Assembly (NCBI GenBank): GCA_020631235.1 | Contig: JAHDHQ010000019.1 | Location: 1-64,000, forward strand | Source: Saprospiraceae bacterium | Lineage (GTDB): Bacteria; Bacteroidota; Bacteroidia; Chitinophagales; Saprospiraceae | Direction: 5' to 3' | Length of the DNA stretch: 64,000 nt | In this document: piece by piece, positions 1 to 9,036 of the stretch | Position numbering within the stretch: position 1 is the stretch's first letter | Layout of the letters: each line of letters begins with the position of its first letter | Position numbers and translations under genes: made by a program | Notes under the pieces: generated by a model | What the model was told of the DNA's origin: nothing | Seen by the model: only the letters and a program-made list of their open reading frames with translations | Database searches by the model: none

Positions 1-23
1 TAAAATCTAAGTCTAGCGAGGCG

Positions 24-31
24 CAAAGGTA
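24..31 (-). promoter_or_regulatory. Possible -7 box for a gene left of the window
   Basis: Read on the minus strand these eight bases are TACCTTTG, an exact fit to the Bacteroidota -7 consensus TAnnTTTG. It would serve a leftward gene that lies outside the window, divergent from the YciI-like gene that starts at 62. I see no TTG -33 element at the usual distance, so support is weak. Confidence 0.3.
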
Positions 32-61
32 CAATAAATTTTAACTTAAATCCTAAAAATA

Positions 62-502
62 ATGGCTTTGAAAAAGACCTGCAATTTTGCTCTATTTTCC
101 TTTTTGATTTTGTTCAATGTCGACGCCTATTGTCAGACTCCGCAGATCGACCAAGATGGCTTTGAAATCTTCGAAATGCAAGACGGAGACAGCACAATGG
201 TAATGAAAAAATATTTTCTTGTCCTTTTAAAGCAAGGGGAGAATAGGACTCATCCCGAGGAAGAAGCTGCCTTAATCCAGACACAACATTTAGCACACAT
301 GGATAGCTTGGCTCTTTTAGGTAAAATTAAATTAGCTGGCCCCATGGGTAATGACGGTGATTTGAGGGGTATTGTTGTGTACAATGTGACTAGTTTAGAA
401 GAAGCCACAACATTGGCCAATCAAGACCCAGCCATTATTGCCGGTCGATTAGTTGCTGAAGTGTATCCTTGGTGGAGTTTAAAAGGAGCCTGTCTCGAAT
501 AA
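62..502 (+). CDS. Secreted YciI-like domain protein
   Basis: A 146-residue protein with a hydrophobic N-terminal segment (about residues 8-24, ending in DAYCQ) that looks like a signal peptide. The rest resembles the YciI family, a small ferredoxin-like alpha/beta fold: a strand with KKYFLVLLKQG, a helix containing HLAHMDSLALLGKIKLAGP, then GIVVYNVTSLEEATTLANQDP and a C-terminal WWSLKG. Many YciI proteins are cytoplasmic, with a His-Asp pair proposed for catalysis; here the HMD of the helix could supply those residues, but no reaction is established. Export to the periplasm is inferred from the leader. Its stop codon abuts the stop of the convergent LptD-like gene with no spacer. Family call fairly confident; function unknown. 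Confidence 0.75.
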   Translation: MALKKTCNFALFSFLILFNVDAYCQTPQIDQDGFEIFEMQDGDSTMVMKKYFLVLLKQGENRTHPEEEAALIQTQHLAHMDSLALLGKIKLAGPMGNDGDLRGIVVYNVTSLEEATTLANQDPAIIAGRLVAEVYPWWSLKGACLE

Positions 503-3130
503 TTACGGCCTAAAATTATTTCCAAGCCCTACATTATTCTGACCATAGTTATACTTTAAAAAATCTAGGGTAGACGAATTTACACCTATAAAAAAGGAAT
601 ACGCATCTCGATTAGGTGCCCATGAAAAATTCATTTTCCAACAATGCAATTTACGGCTAAAGGTAAAAAATGGATATACAAATGAGTTTGCTATGAAGTC
701 ATACCTAAGGCTCCCGATGCCTACATTCCAATTATCGGTAATGTTCATATTACCTGATACGGCAATAGTATGCGTGCGCATGATGCTCATTTCCGTATTG
801 TTTTTTGTGGTCATAGAATAACCAATTCTGTGATTTACTCTCAGGCTCCCGAGAATATCCATCAGTTTAGTTTCCTTAGGCTTATAGCTTTCTCGATCAT
901 CATCGTCTCTCCCGGATGATTCCTCAGCTTTAGGGTTAAACAAATCGATCATTTGCTTTAATGTAAAGTCCGTGGCAATATCGGCTGACCATCTATCTAC
1001 ACGTACTATTTTTCCTAAGGCTTCATTAGCAAAGACGTTTACTCTTTGATTGCCATTTTCCGCATAAGGGTCCAATGTCGCACTCAAGGTAAATTTTGTG
1101 AGTCGTTTAAAAATCCGGGTATTTGAGCGAACAGATATCTGAGACCAATGAAGTGTGTCTGCTGCGAAATTATAATTTCCTGAAAAATTAAATGATTCAA
1201 GTATTCTTATCTTTTGTTCAGTGGAATCGCTTCGTTTAAATCTTTTTATTTCGAGCACATTACCAAGTCCATAATTTAATCCTGCTGTTTTTGCATCGCC
1301 TCGCAATGTTCCAAAAGGTCCTCCTTCAAAAGGGCTATAAACTTCTACCTCTTCATCTCGGCTATTAAAAAGTACTTCTTCGTACTTCATTTTTGTGTCG
1401 GGATTATAGTTAAAACTTATGGAAGGTTTTACCGTGTGTCTAACTCCTCTTATCGGTCCCTTTTTAAATAACATAGTACCAAAAAGCTGAGTGTTTGCTC
1501 GAATTCCGGTATTAAATTTCCTAAAAGGGAGGAAACCATCTATTGTATTTGTGGCTGTGCTATCTTGGGCTTCAAAGTATTGCTTTTCTACGCTTCTAAA
1601 TACCCAATGCTCTTCAAAACTAGCACTTGGATTTATGGTGATGTATTTTAAAACTGGGAAAGAAGCACCTGTACTGGCTTTTTGCCGGATTCCATATTTC
1701 ATGTTGTCAAAAACATCTTGATTAAACAGTGCTGTGTCAACTGTCGATATGTAATTAGCGGCTTTGGAATCGTACTTGAGCGAAATAATCTCGTACCATT
1801 TTTCTTTATTTGATCCTCGATTCTTTTTCCTAAACGGATAAATAGTGTTCATGTTTAAATCGAGTTCTGGGAGAGTTACATTAACCACCTGTGTTTTAGT
1901 ATTTTGATCGTGCCTGAGACCTAAAGAAAAATTAAATGGTGTCCTTGGCATTTTGTGCTTAAAACGAAAGTTGGATGTATACCTATTAGTCAACACATTG
2001 GTAGCATCTGAGTAATTACGATTATTAAAGCCATTCGTAGAAAAATTAATTTCTCCTCCGATGCTGCGATAAGGATGTGCTTTTGCTGATTGTGTATGTT
2101 TTAAGCGAACATTAAAACTTTGATTAGAATTAATGGAGCCATCCGTAAAATCTTCCAATTTTGTATCAGAGTACGATAGACTCAGGCCTCCAGTATATTT
2201 ATACCTTTTCTTATAATTTAGCCCGACATTGGCCAACCAAGAACCCCTTGTAAATAGATCTCCTGTAATTTTTAAATCTACATAATCACTGATAGGAAAA
2301 TACCATCCGATGCCTCGCACTCCAAAACCCCTATCCTCTTCGTATGGAAAGTCAGAGGGAAAAATCAGACCTGTAGATCTGCCATCAGCCAGTGGAAAAA
2401 ACCCAAAAGGCAACCATAAAGGAGTAGGTACGCCTGCCAGTTCTAGACGCGCTGGGCCAGTTACTCCCACTTTTTTAGGTATAACTTTAAGCCGCTTTGT
2501 GCGAATGCCATAATGTGGATGATCATGATCACAGGAGGTAATGAGTGCATTTGTATTAAAAATGACATCATCTTCCCGACCGATGGTGTCCATTTTTCCA
2601 ATAAATTTTGTGGTAGCTCCTAGGACAAATAAATCTCCCTCTTCCGTAACAGCTTGCCTAACTAGTCCTTTTTTACTCTTGAAGTTATATTTAAGTTGTT
2701 CGTAGGTAAAACTCTGATCACCATCTTTAAAGGTAGGTTTCTGCACTTCATGTCCTGCCGAGTCTTGGATGCTGTAAGCTTCAGCCATGCTAGCTCCAAT
2801 ATCATAGATAATGTAACCCGCTTTAAGCTCCATGGGCCCATAATTTACATAGGCCTCGCCAAATAAATGCATCTTTTTATGCACATGATCATACCATTGG
2901 GTATCCCGAGCTCCATAGCTAACCTCAGTATCTAAAGCATCTTTAGAGATTCTGTCCTCTGAAAGAGCCAATGTATCAACTGACAAAGTATCAACTATAG
3001 CCAATGAATCTGGTGCTATGGAATCTATACTTTCCCCTAATAACAATGAATCTACCTGAGCATTTAAGGAAATACAAGCAGGAAAGATTATAAAAATTAA
3101 TACTATGTAATTTATTCTATAATAGTACAT
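503..3130 (-). CDS. lptD: LptD-like LPS assembly outer-membrane protein
   Basis: An 875-residue protein with a signal peptide (hydrophobic residues 8-24, ending SLNAQ). An OstA/LptA-like N-terminal beta domain lies at about residues 70-200 (for example YVNYGPMELKAGYIIYD). The rest is a long aromatic-rich beta-barrel; the stretch near residue 225 with GVPTPLWLPFGFFPL, followed by DGRSTGLIFP, is typical of Bacteroidota LptD-like proteins. LptD with LptE inserts lipopolysaccharide into the outer leaflet of the outer membrane. A Ser/Leu/Asp-rich linker of residues 25-60 (repeats of DSL and DTL) precedes the conserved part. It is transcribed divergently from the amidase gene across a 55-base gap. 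The gene symbol follows homology by eye; barrel substrate is inferred. Confidence 0.8.
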   Translation of the reverse strand: MYYYRINYIVLIFIIFPACISLNAQVDSLLLGESIDSIAPDSLAIVDTLSVDTLALSEDRISKDALDTEVSYGARDTQWYDHVHKKMHLFGEAYVNYGPMELKAGYIIYDIGASMAEAYSIQDSAGHEVQKPTFKDGDQSFTYEQLKYNFKSKKGLVRQAVTEEGDLFVLGATTKFIGKMDTIGREDDVIFNTNALITSCDHDHPHYGIRTKRLKVIPKKVGVTGPARLELAGVPTPLWLPFGFFPLADGRSTGLIFPSDFPYEEDRGFGVRGIGWYFPISDYVDLKITGDLFTRGSWLANVGLNYKKRYKYTGGLSLSYSDTKLEDFTDGSINSNQSFNVRLKHTQSAKAHPYRSIGGEINFSTNGFNNRNYSDATNVLTNRYTSNFRFKHKMPRTPFNFSLGLRHDQNTKTQVVNVTLPELDLNMNTIYPFRKKNRGSNKEKWYEIISLKYDSKAANYISTVDTALFNQDVFDNMKYGIRQKASTGASFPVLKYITINPSASFEEHWVFRSVEKQYFEAQDSTATNTIDGFLPFRKFNTGIRANTQLFGTMLFKKGPIRGVRHTVKPSISFNYNPDTKMKYEEVLFNSRDEEVEVYSPFEGGPFGTLRGDAKTAGLNYGLGNVLEIKRFKRSDSTEQKIRILESFNFSGNYNFAADTLHWSQISVRSNTRIFKRLTKFTLSATLDPYAENGNQRVNVFANEALGKIVRVDRWSADIATDFTLKQMIDLFNPKAEESSGRDDDDRESYKPKETKLMDILGSLRVNHRIGYSMTTKNNTEMSIMRTHTIAVSGNMNITDNWNVGIGSLRYDFIANSFVYPFFTFSRKLHCWKMNFSWAPNRDAYSFFIGVNSSTLDFLKYNYGQNNVGLGNNFRP

Positions 3131-3137
3131 TATACTT

Positions 3138-3159
3138 TAAAGATAATTATATATCTTTA
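3138..3159. promoter_or_regulatory. Symmetric divergent promoter candidate (lptD / amidase)
   Basis: The 55-base gap between two divergent genes contains the inverted repeat TAAAGATA (3138-3145) and TATCTTTA (3152-3159). Each arm reads TATCTTTA on its own outgoing strand, one base away from the -7 consensus TAnnTTTG. This suggests back-to-back promoters, or an operator controlling both genes. It is inferred from position and pattern only. Confidence 0.35.
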
Positions 3160-3185
3160 TGTTTCAAGGTTAAAAAGAGAAAACA

Positions 3186-4421
3186 ATGCTAGTAATAAAG
3201 GAAGCTTTATTCCTGCTTTTTATTTTGCAAATATCGGCTTTTAACACAAATTTTGCGTTTAGTCAGGTAATAAGTTCATCTTCCCCAACCATAGTTTTAG
3301 ATCCTGGCCATGGAGGACGAGACCATGGTTGCATCGGAGGACATTCGCATGAAAAAGAAATTGTGCTTTCCATAGCACAGCGATTAGCTAAAGAAATCGC
3401 GCAAAATATGCCGAATGCAAAGGTCATACTTACACGTGATCATGATCATTTTGTCAGTTTAGAAAAAAGATCAAACATAGCTAATGAAGCTTCTGCTGAT
3501 CTATTTATATCGCTACACTGTAATGCCATCGATGTTCCTTCCGTTCATGGTTGCGAAACTTATGTCATGGGAACACACAATTGCGCAGAAAACCTCGCTG
3601 TAGCCAAAAGAGAAAACAATGCTATTCTATTAGAAAAAAACTTCGAGACTACTTATGGCAATTTCGATCCTAATTCTGATGAAGGGCACATAATTCTCTC
3701 TATGTTTCAAAATGCCTATTTAAGTCAAAGCATATTATTTGCTCAGAAAATCGAGTCTTCACTTTCCACTATTGCTCGTCGCAAAAGTAGAGGTGTTAAG
3801 CAAGCAGGATTTGTGGTTTTGCGGAAGACAGCTATGCCATCTGTGCTCATCGAACTAGGTTTTTTGACGCATCCAAAAGAAGAAGATTTTTTGTTGAGTC
3901 AAGCAGGTCAGTCGGACATTTCAGCTTCACTTCTTGATGCTATTGCATGGTATTTTAACACGGTGGAGCAAGAAGCGCCACTAGCTTATGCTATTCCTGA
4001 AGCTACACCAACGGCTGTACCAGTTGCACCAAGTGCTATAAAGACAGTAAGTTATATTGATGGTCACAAGTCCGCTATGGGTAATGACATTGAACAAAAT
4101 CAAAAGCTGAAGAACAAATCACTTAAAAAAGTGGAATATCGTGTCCAGATTGCAGCTACAAAAAAGGAAGCTGAGCTTAGCATAAGGCACGATAATTTAG
4201 CGAATAAGTCAGTCCATCATATTTTCGAACAGGGTTTATTTAAGTATCAGGTGCAATCTTTTCATAGTTTAAGCGATGCTAATCGCGCAAAATTAATATT
4301 GAGAGATGAAGGCTACAAGGCAGCATTTATTGTGCCTTATGTTGATGGTGAGAAAATTAACATGGAATTAGCTAAGCAAATAGAGGAAGAAAGCCACAGA
4401 ATGGCTAATTTGCATCCTTAA
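3186..4421 (+). CDS. N-acetylmuramoyl-L-alanine amidase with SPOR-like domain
   Basis: A 411-residue secreted amidase of the Amidase_3 (AmiA/B/C) family, which cleaves the lactyl-amide bond between MurNAc and the stem peptide in peptidoglycan. The leader is about residues 5-27. Predicted zinc ligands are His42 (LDPGHGGRDHG), Glu57 (SHEKEIVL) and His111 (SLHCNA); the catalytic glutamate is Glu223 (SVLIELGFLTHP). A Pro/Ala/Thr-rich linker (about 255-310) leads to a C-terminal SPOR-like domain at about 317-395 (VEYRVQIAATKKEAEL ... SLSDANRAKLILRDEGYKAAF), which would bind denuded glycan strands at the division site. It lies 52 bases upstream of an MCE/MlaD gene, a pairing I believe is common in Bacteroidota and probably an operon. 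Confidence 0.9.
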   Translation: MLVIKEALFLLFILQISAFNTNFAFSQVISSSSPTIVLDPGHGGRDHGCIGGHSHEKEIVLSIAQRLAKEIAQNMPNAKVILTRDHDHFVSLEKRSNIANEASADLFISLHCNAIDVPSVHGCETYVMGTHNCAENLAVAKRENNAILLEKNFETTYGNFDPNSDEGHIILSMFQNAYLSQSILFAQKIESSLSTIARRKSRGVKQAGFVVLRKTAMPSVLIELGFLTHPKEEDFLLSQAGQSDISASLLDAIAWYFNTVEQEAPLAYAIPEATPTAVPVAPSAIKTVSYIDGHKSAMGNDIEQNQKLKNKSLKKVEYRVQIAATKKEAELSIRHDNLANKSVHHIFEQGLFKYQVQSFHSLSDANRAKLILRDEGYKAAFIVPYVDGEKINMELAKQIEEESHRMANLHP

Positions 4422-4461
4422 TCATGCATCAAAACGTTTTTTATACGTTTAATAGGATGCA
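4411..4461 (+). other. Inverted repeats between amidase and MCE gene
   Basis: TGCATCCT (4411-4418, at the end of the amidase gene) is complementary to AGGATGCA (4454-4461). Inside it, AAACGT (4432-4437) pairs with ACGTTT (4445-4450) around a seven-base T-rich loop. No T-tract follows on the plus strand, so this is not a classical terminator. It may be an RNA hairpin that tunes stability or read-through between the two genes. Confidence 0.35.
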
Positions 4462-4473
4462 AAAGAAAGTTAC

Positions 4474-5517
4474 ATGAAGAAGGAAATCATCATAGGTTTA
4501 GTTACCATCATTACCATTGCTGCTTCTATTTGGGGATATAAATATTTATTGGGATCGAATATTTTGCAAAAAAATTATTCGTTCTACACCATTTTTAGCG
4601 ATGTAAAGGACATAGAAGTGGCTTCGGAGGTCTTAGTCAATGGCTACAAAGTAGGAACAGTGACTGACATCACATTAAGCCCTGACAATGTAAATAAAAT
4701 ACGCGTTGATTTCGAAGTAAGTAATGAGATAAAACTCCCAAAAACGACTAAAGCCGTGGTTAAAAATGACGGAGTGATGGGTGGTCGATTTATCGATTTA
4801 GAATTTGAGAGGATGTGCCAAGGAAAGGGTGATTGTGCTGAAGATGGAAGTTTAATTCAGGGAGTAGTTGTTGGCTTTTTAGGAAGCTTGGTGGACCCTT
4901 CAGAATTTGGAGATTATACTGGAGTAATCACAGATAAAATGGGGATGGGTTCTGACTCTTCTTCAACGGTTAATCCTACCAAAACATTTGAGAGTTTAGA
5001 TGCTGCCATCGCTAATTTAGAGGTCATAACTGCTCAGGTGGGCCAGCTTATTGCACAATCAAATGCAAGTCTCGAGGCTTCGTTTAGAAACCTGGCGGCT
5101 ATAACTGGCAATGTAGCTTCGAATGACGATAAAATCAATGCAATCATTGCTAATTTAGAAAAAACAAGTCGCCAAATTGCCGATTTAAATTTGAGTGCCA
5201 CCGTATCAAAAACCAATGCCACTGTGGACGCCACTCAGCAAACAATCAGTGAATTAACAGGGACTATTGCCGAGGCAAAAACCAGTATAGCCAAACTACA
5301 AGGTGTAATCGATGGTGTAAATGACCAGTCAGGCACTTTAGGAAAATTAATCCACGATAATAGTTTGTATACCAACTTAGATGAGACTTCTAATCAGTTA
5401 AATTTATTGTTACAGGATTTGCGTTTAAACCCAAAGAGGTATGTTAATGTTTCTGTCTTTGGCAAAAAAGACAAGGAATACGTGTTACCGGAAGATGATC
5501 CTGCCTCAAGAAATTAA
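4474..5517 (+). CDS. MCE/MlaD family lipid-transport protein
   Basis: A 347-residue protein with one N-terminal membrane anchor (about residues 5-25) and one MCE domain at about 38-115 (FYTIFSDVKDIEVASEVLVN, then GYKVGTVTDI). The C-terminal part (about 165-330) is a long helical, coiled-coil-like region rich in Ala, Asn, Thr and Ser. MCE proteins form hexameric channels moving phospholipids between inner and outer membranes with an MlaEF-type ABC transporter. No MlaE or MlaF gene is seen here, so its partners are elsewhere. It follows the amidase gene. Its last 12 bases overlap the 3' end of the convergent murB gene. Confidence 0.85.
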   Translation: MKKEIIIGLVTIITIAASIWGYKYLLGSNILQKNYSFYTIFSDVKDIEVASEVLVNGYKVGTVTDITLSPDNVNKIRVDFEVSNEIKLPKTTKAVVKNDGVMGGRFIDLEFERMCQGKGDCAEDGSLIQGVVVGFLGSLVDPSEFGDYTGVITDKMGMGSDSSSTVNPTKTFESLDAAIANLEVITAQVGQLIAQSNASLEASFRNLAAITGNVASNDDKINAIIANLEKTSRQIADLNLSATVSKTNATVDATQQTISELTGTIAEAKTSIAKLQGVIDGVNDQSGTLGKLIHDNSLYTNLDETSNQLNLLLQDLRLNPKRYVNVSVFGKKDKEYVLPEDDPASRN

Positions 5518-6519
5518 GTTGACTTCTCTTTCTAATTCAATCCCGTAAATGGATTTTACTGATTCAATAATCTGACTTGACAATTCGTACACATCTGCGC
5601 CAGTGGCCTTATTTTTATTGATCAGTACCAATGCTTGTTTTTCGTAACAGGAGGCCCCGCCGACCGATTTTCCTTTCCACCCTGCTTTGTCTATTAACCA
5701 TGCAGCAGGCAACTTAATTTGTGCGTCGTCCACGGGATAAGACACAATATTCGGAAATTTAATTTGTAAGTCTTCAAACTGAGATTTAGGTATTATTGGG
5801 TTTTTAAAAAAACTACCAGCGTTGCCGATGGTATGTACATCAGGTAATTTGGAGCTTCTTATGGCTATTACCGTTTCTGCCACATCTTTTATACTTGGGT
5901 TGTTTATGTTTTTTTGGTCCAATATTTTGCTAATGGCACCATATGACGTATTCAGTATATGATGACCGGGTTTTGTTAGCTTTAAAACGATAGATGTTAT
6001 TATCAATTGGTCTTTTAAAGCATTTTTAAATATGCTGTCTCTATAGGCAAATTGACAGGATTGATTATGGTAAGCCAGTTGTCTACCGGTTGATTTTTGG
6101 ACGGCATGTACTGAATGGAGCACATCTTTAATTTCTACTCCATATGCACCAATGTTTTGGATGGGTGCTGCTCCGCATTTGCCGGGAATTAGGGCTAAAT
6201 TTTCGATCCCCCCATAATCATTGTCCACAGCCCACATAACTAGATCATGCCAAATTTCGCCGCTCTGCACTTCGAGTAAGATATGATCTTCGTGTTCATT
6301 AAGTATATCTATTCCTTTAGCATCATAGGACCAAACTTCACCATCGATGTCATTGAGCAACAAAACATTGCTTCCGCCTCCTAACACCAAATGAGGTGTG
6401 CTTTTTTGGCAAAGGCTAAGTAATTCTTTCAATGATTCAATTGAAATAAAGCTTGAGGCCTGAACATCAATGCCAAAAGTATTTTTGTGCCGTAAAGAAA
6501 AGGGTTCGTAAATTTTCAA
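5506..6519 (-). CDS. murB: UDP-N-acetylmuramate dehydrogenase
   Basis: A 337-residue cytoplasmic FAD enzyme that reduces UDP-GlcNAc-enolpyruvate to UDP-MurNAc with NADPH, the second committed step of peptidoglycan synthesis. The FAD-binding motif HLVLGGGSNVLLLND is at about residues 43-57, IPGKCGAAPIQNIGAYGVE at about 111-129, the substrate-binding Tyr-Arg pair at 159-160 (FAYRDS) marks the type I family, and the proton-donating serine is Ser236 (GNAGSFFKNP). It is probably the last gene of an operon after the ABC exporter and a small outer-membrane protein (15-base gap). Its 3' end overlaps the convergent MCE gene by 12 bases. Confidence 0.95.
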   Translation of the reverse strand: MKIYEPFSLRHKNTFGIDVQASSFISIESLKELLSLCQKSTPHLVLGGGSNVLLLNDIDGEVWSYDAKGIDILNEHEDHILLEVQSGEIWHDLVMWAVDNDYGGIENLALIPGKCGAAPIQNIGAYGVEIKDVLHSVHAVQKSTGRQLAYHNQSCQFAYRDSIFKNALKDQLIITSIVLKLTKPGHHILNTSYGAISKILDQKNINNPSIKDVAETVIAIRSSKLPDVHTIGNAGSFFKNPIIPKSQFEDLQIKFPNIVSYPVDDAQIKLPAAWLIDKAGWKGKSVGGASCYEKQALVLINKNKATGADVYELSSQIIESVKSIYGIELEREVNLIS

Positions 6520-6534
6520 TTTAATGGGTTTTCA

Positions 6535-7152
6535 TTATAATCTACTGGCAGGGTCATCTATTTCCTTCATTTTCACAAAATTCATATCCACTTGAATAGC
6601 TATGTTAAAGGTACGTGCATTCGAATCATTATCAAAGCCATATCTTCCTACCAGGCTTCCACCAAAACCACTAATTCCATACCCAATACCCGCTTGGACG
6701 ATCATGGTGGGAAACAAACTTCTTTCTAGGTGATCAAATTCAGGATTTAGTCCATACAGTTCTGTTTTACTGTATTGCAGGCCTGCTCCTACTAAGAAAC
6801 CGAAGCCATTTTTTCGAGTAAGCCCAGACAACTTTCCAAAGTTTAAATTGGCAATAATCGGAAAAGCGATATGTCCTAGACCTTTATATTCATTCAATGA
6901 TAAACCAACCATTGCCCAGTTTACTTGTGCTTCCAAAGAAAGGGAGGCTTCCTTAGTACCCAACCAAACTTTAGGTCCAACAAAGGGGTTTAAGATAGCG
7001 CTTCCTGAGCTAGCTCCGCCTTGGGTTGTAGGGTTTGTATATTGTTGGTACAGATCGAAACCAGTCACTATTCCAATCCCAGCTTGAGCGTTTATTTGAG
7101 TAAGGAAAGCAAGCTGTAGAAAAGATATGATGAGTATTATTGTTTTATTCAT
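6535..7152 (-). CDS. Small outer-membrane beta-barrel protein
   Basis: A 205-residue protein with a signal peptide (residues 1-22, ending INAQA) and alternating hydrophobic, aromatic and glycine-rich strands (GKLSGLTRKNGFGFLVGAGL, IVQAGIGYGISGFGGSLVGR). This fits an eight- to ten-strand outer-membrane barrel of the OmpW/PorT-like type common in Bacteroidota. I cannot assign a specific family or function. It sits two bases after the ABC exporter stop codon and 15 bases before murB, so it is probably co-transcribed with both. Confidence 0.7.
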   Translation of the reverse strand: MNKTIILIISFLQLAFLTQINAQAGIGIVTGFDLYQQYTNPTTQGGASSGSAILNPFVGPKVWLGTKEASLSLEAQVNWAMVGLSLNEYKGLGHIAFPIIANLNFGKLSGLTRKNGFGFLVGAGLQYSKTELYGLNPEFDHLERSLFPTMIVQAGIGYGISGFGGSLVGRYGFDNDSNARTFNIAIQVDMNFVKMKEIDDPASRL

Positions 7153-7154
7153 AT

Positions 7155-8936
7155 TTAATCAAACTGAAGTTTTGCTAATTGATTGTAAATGCCGTCGTTT
7201 ATTTTTATGAGCTCTTCATGTGTTCCTTCCTCAGCTATTTTTCCATCTTGCATCACATAAATCCGATCTACATCCCTAATGGTTGCCAAACGGTGTGCAA
7301 TGATAATCGAAGTTCTACCTTTCATAAGGACATCCAATGCTTCTTGTACTAATCGTTCAGATTCAGCATCCAAAGCGGATGTGGCTTCATCTAAGATTAA
7401 GATGGAAGGATCATTTAAAAGCGCTCTAGCTATCGCAATCCTTTGCCGTTGCCCACCTGATAACTTAACTCCTCTCTCTCCAATGATTGTGTCCAAACCA
7501 TCGGGCAATTTTTCAATAAACTCCATGGCATTTGCTTTTATGGCTGCAGCCTCTACTTCATTATCAGATGCTTTTTGGTCGCCATAAAGTATATTTTCTC
7601 GTATTGATCCTCCAAAAAGTAAAACTTCTTGGGGTACTATGCCTATGTTTTGTCGCAAGTGGCTTAGATCATACTCTTTAATCCCTTTACCATCGATGGT
7701 TATGCTGCCTTCATTGACATCATACAAGCCCATGATTAATTTAGCTATAGTTGTTTTTCCACTTCCACTTTGGCCAACGAGAGCTATTTTTTTTCCTTTT
7801 TCGACATGAATATTTATCTGATCCAATACTTTGATATCTTCTCTTGCTGGGTAGGCAAACGAAGTCTGTTTAAAAGCAATTTCACCTTCAAATCGATGAA
7901 ATCTATCCGTATCAGCAGCAATCGTGAGTTCTTGGTCTTTTTCTAATATTTCGAATACTCTTTCTGTGGCACCTAGACTCCCTAATAAGGTTGCATATAG
8001 ATTTCCTAAACCTGCAATGGCGCCTCCCAGCATGGCTGTAAACATGGAAAAAGATACCAAATCCCCTGCTGGCATTTCACCCGACTGAACCATTTGTGCA
8101 CCTCGAAATAATATAAACAAAATACAGCCAAAAAGGAGGGCAATGACGAAAGCGAAAAATACTCCGCGTATCCTTGCAAACCGCAGAGAAACGGTTACTA
8201 CATCATCCGTGATGTCTTTGTATTTATTGGATTCAAACTTTTCAGCGGTAAAAGATTTAACGACTAAAAAATTTTGGAAAGTTTCGTTTACTAGATTAGC
8301 AGAATCGGCAATTCTTTTTTGTCTTTTTCTCGATAATCGGCGTATGTATCTTCCAAAAAACATAGCTCCTACAACGACTACGGGAAAGGTCATAAGCATG
8401 ATGAGTGCGAGTTTAGGTGCAGTATAGGCTAAAAAAGCAATACCTCCAACCAAAATGACAATCTGCCGAATGAACTCAGCCAAACTATGTGATAAAATCG
8501 CTTGAACTTGTTCGACATCGGTAGTAATCCGACTGATTAAATCTCCTACCCTTTCATTTTCAAAAAACAAGATAGGTTGAGTAATCAGTTTTTCGTAAAG
8601 TTCTTGACGAATAACTGCAATCCCATTTTCAGAAACAATGGCAAAGAAATAGGTTCTTAAGAATGAAAATAGAGCTTGGACAATAACCATGGCGATCAAT
8701 GCTATACCGAGTTGGTTTAAATCGTAACTCATGGTTGCTTCACCGGTAGCAACATTGACCATCTCCCCTATAACCTTAATAATTACTAGGAAAATCATAC
8801 TTCCGGTGACAAGCATAAGCATCGCAAAGAAAAAATAAATCAAATTAGGTTTGATGTATTTAAAAACTTCGATGCCTTTTAATAAGGATGCTTTACTCAG
8901 TTTTTTAGAACTGCTTTTATCTAGTGCCTCTGCCAT
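7155..8936 (-). CDS. ABC exporter, fused permease and ATPase (MsbA-like)
   Basis: A 593-residue half-transporter. The N-terminal about 330 residues hold six predicted membrane helices of the type I exporter fold; the C-terminal half is the nucleotide-binding domain. Walker A is GQSGSGKTT at about residue 387, the ABC signature LSGGQRQRIAIARALL at about 489-504, Walker B ILILDEATSALD at about 509-520, and the H-loop histidine is in IIIAHRLATI. The family includes MsbA, lipid A flippase, and multidrug exporters; the sequence alone does not choose between them. Its nearness to murB and an outer-membrane protein agrees with an envelope substrate. It is the first gene of a three-gene operon. Confidence 0.88.
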   Translation of the reverse strand: MAEALDKSSSKKLSKASLLKGIEVFKYIKPNLIYFFFAMLMLVTGSMIFLVIIKVIGEMVNVATGEATMSYDLNQLGIALIAMVIVQALFSFLRTYFFAIVSENGIAVIRQELYEKLITQPILFFENERVGDLISRITTDVEQVQAILSHSLAEFIRQIVILVGGIAFLAYTAPKLALIMLMTFPVVVVGAMFFGRYIRRLSRKRQKRIADSANLVNETFQNFLVVKSFTAEKFESNKYKDITDDVVTVSLRFARIRGVFFAFVIALLFGCILFILFRGAQMVQSGEMPAGDLVSFSMFTAMLGGAIAGLGNLYATLLGSLGATERVFEILEKDQELTIAADTDRFHRFEGEIAFKQTSFAYPAREDIKVLDQINIHVEKGKKIALVGQSGSGKTTIAKLIMGLYDVNEGSITIDGKGIKEYDLSHLRQNIGIVPQEVLLFGGSIRENILYGDQKASDNEVEAAAIKANAMEFIEKLPDGLDTIIGERGVKLSGGQRQRIAIARALLNDPSILILDEATSALDAESERLVQEALDVLMKGRTSIIIAHRLATIRDVDRIYVMQDGKIAEEGTHEELIKINDGIYNQLAKLQFD

Positions 8937-8966
8937 TTTCTTGTCGTCTTAAAGCTTAAAACATGA

Positions 8967-8974
8967 CAAAGATA
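8967..8974 (-). promoter_or_regulatory. -7 box upstream of the ABC exporter
   Basis: On the minus strand this reads TATCTTTG, an exact match to TAnnTTTG, about 30 bases upstream of the exporter start codon and downstream of the terminator at 9037-9070. No good TTG -33 box is seen at 19 bases, so confidence is moderate. Confidence 0.4.
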
Positions 8975-9036
8975 ATTAAGTTCTCATTGGTCGACACTAA
9001 TAGTAGCCAGTTAGACTAATATAGGAAAGTAATAGA

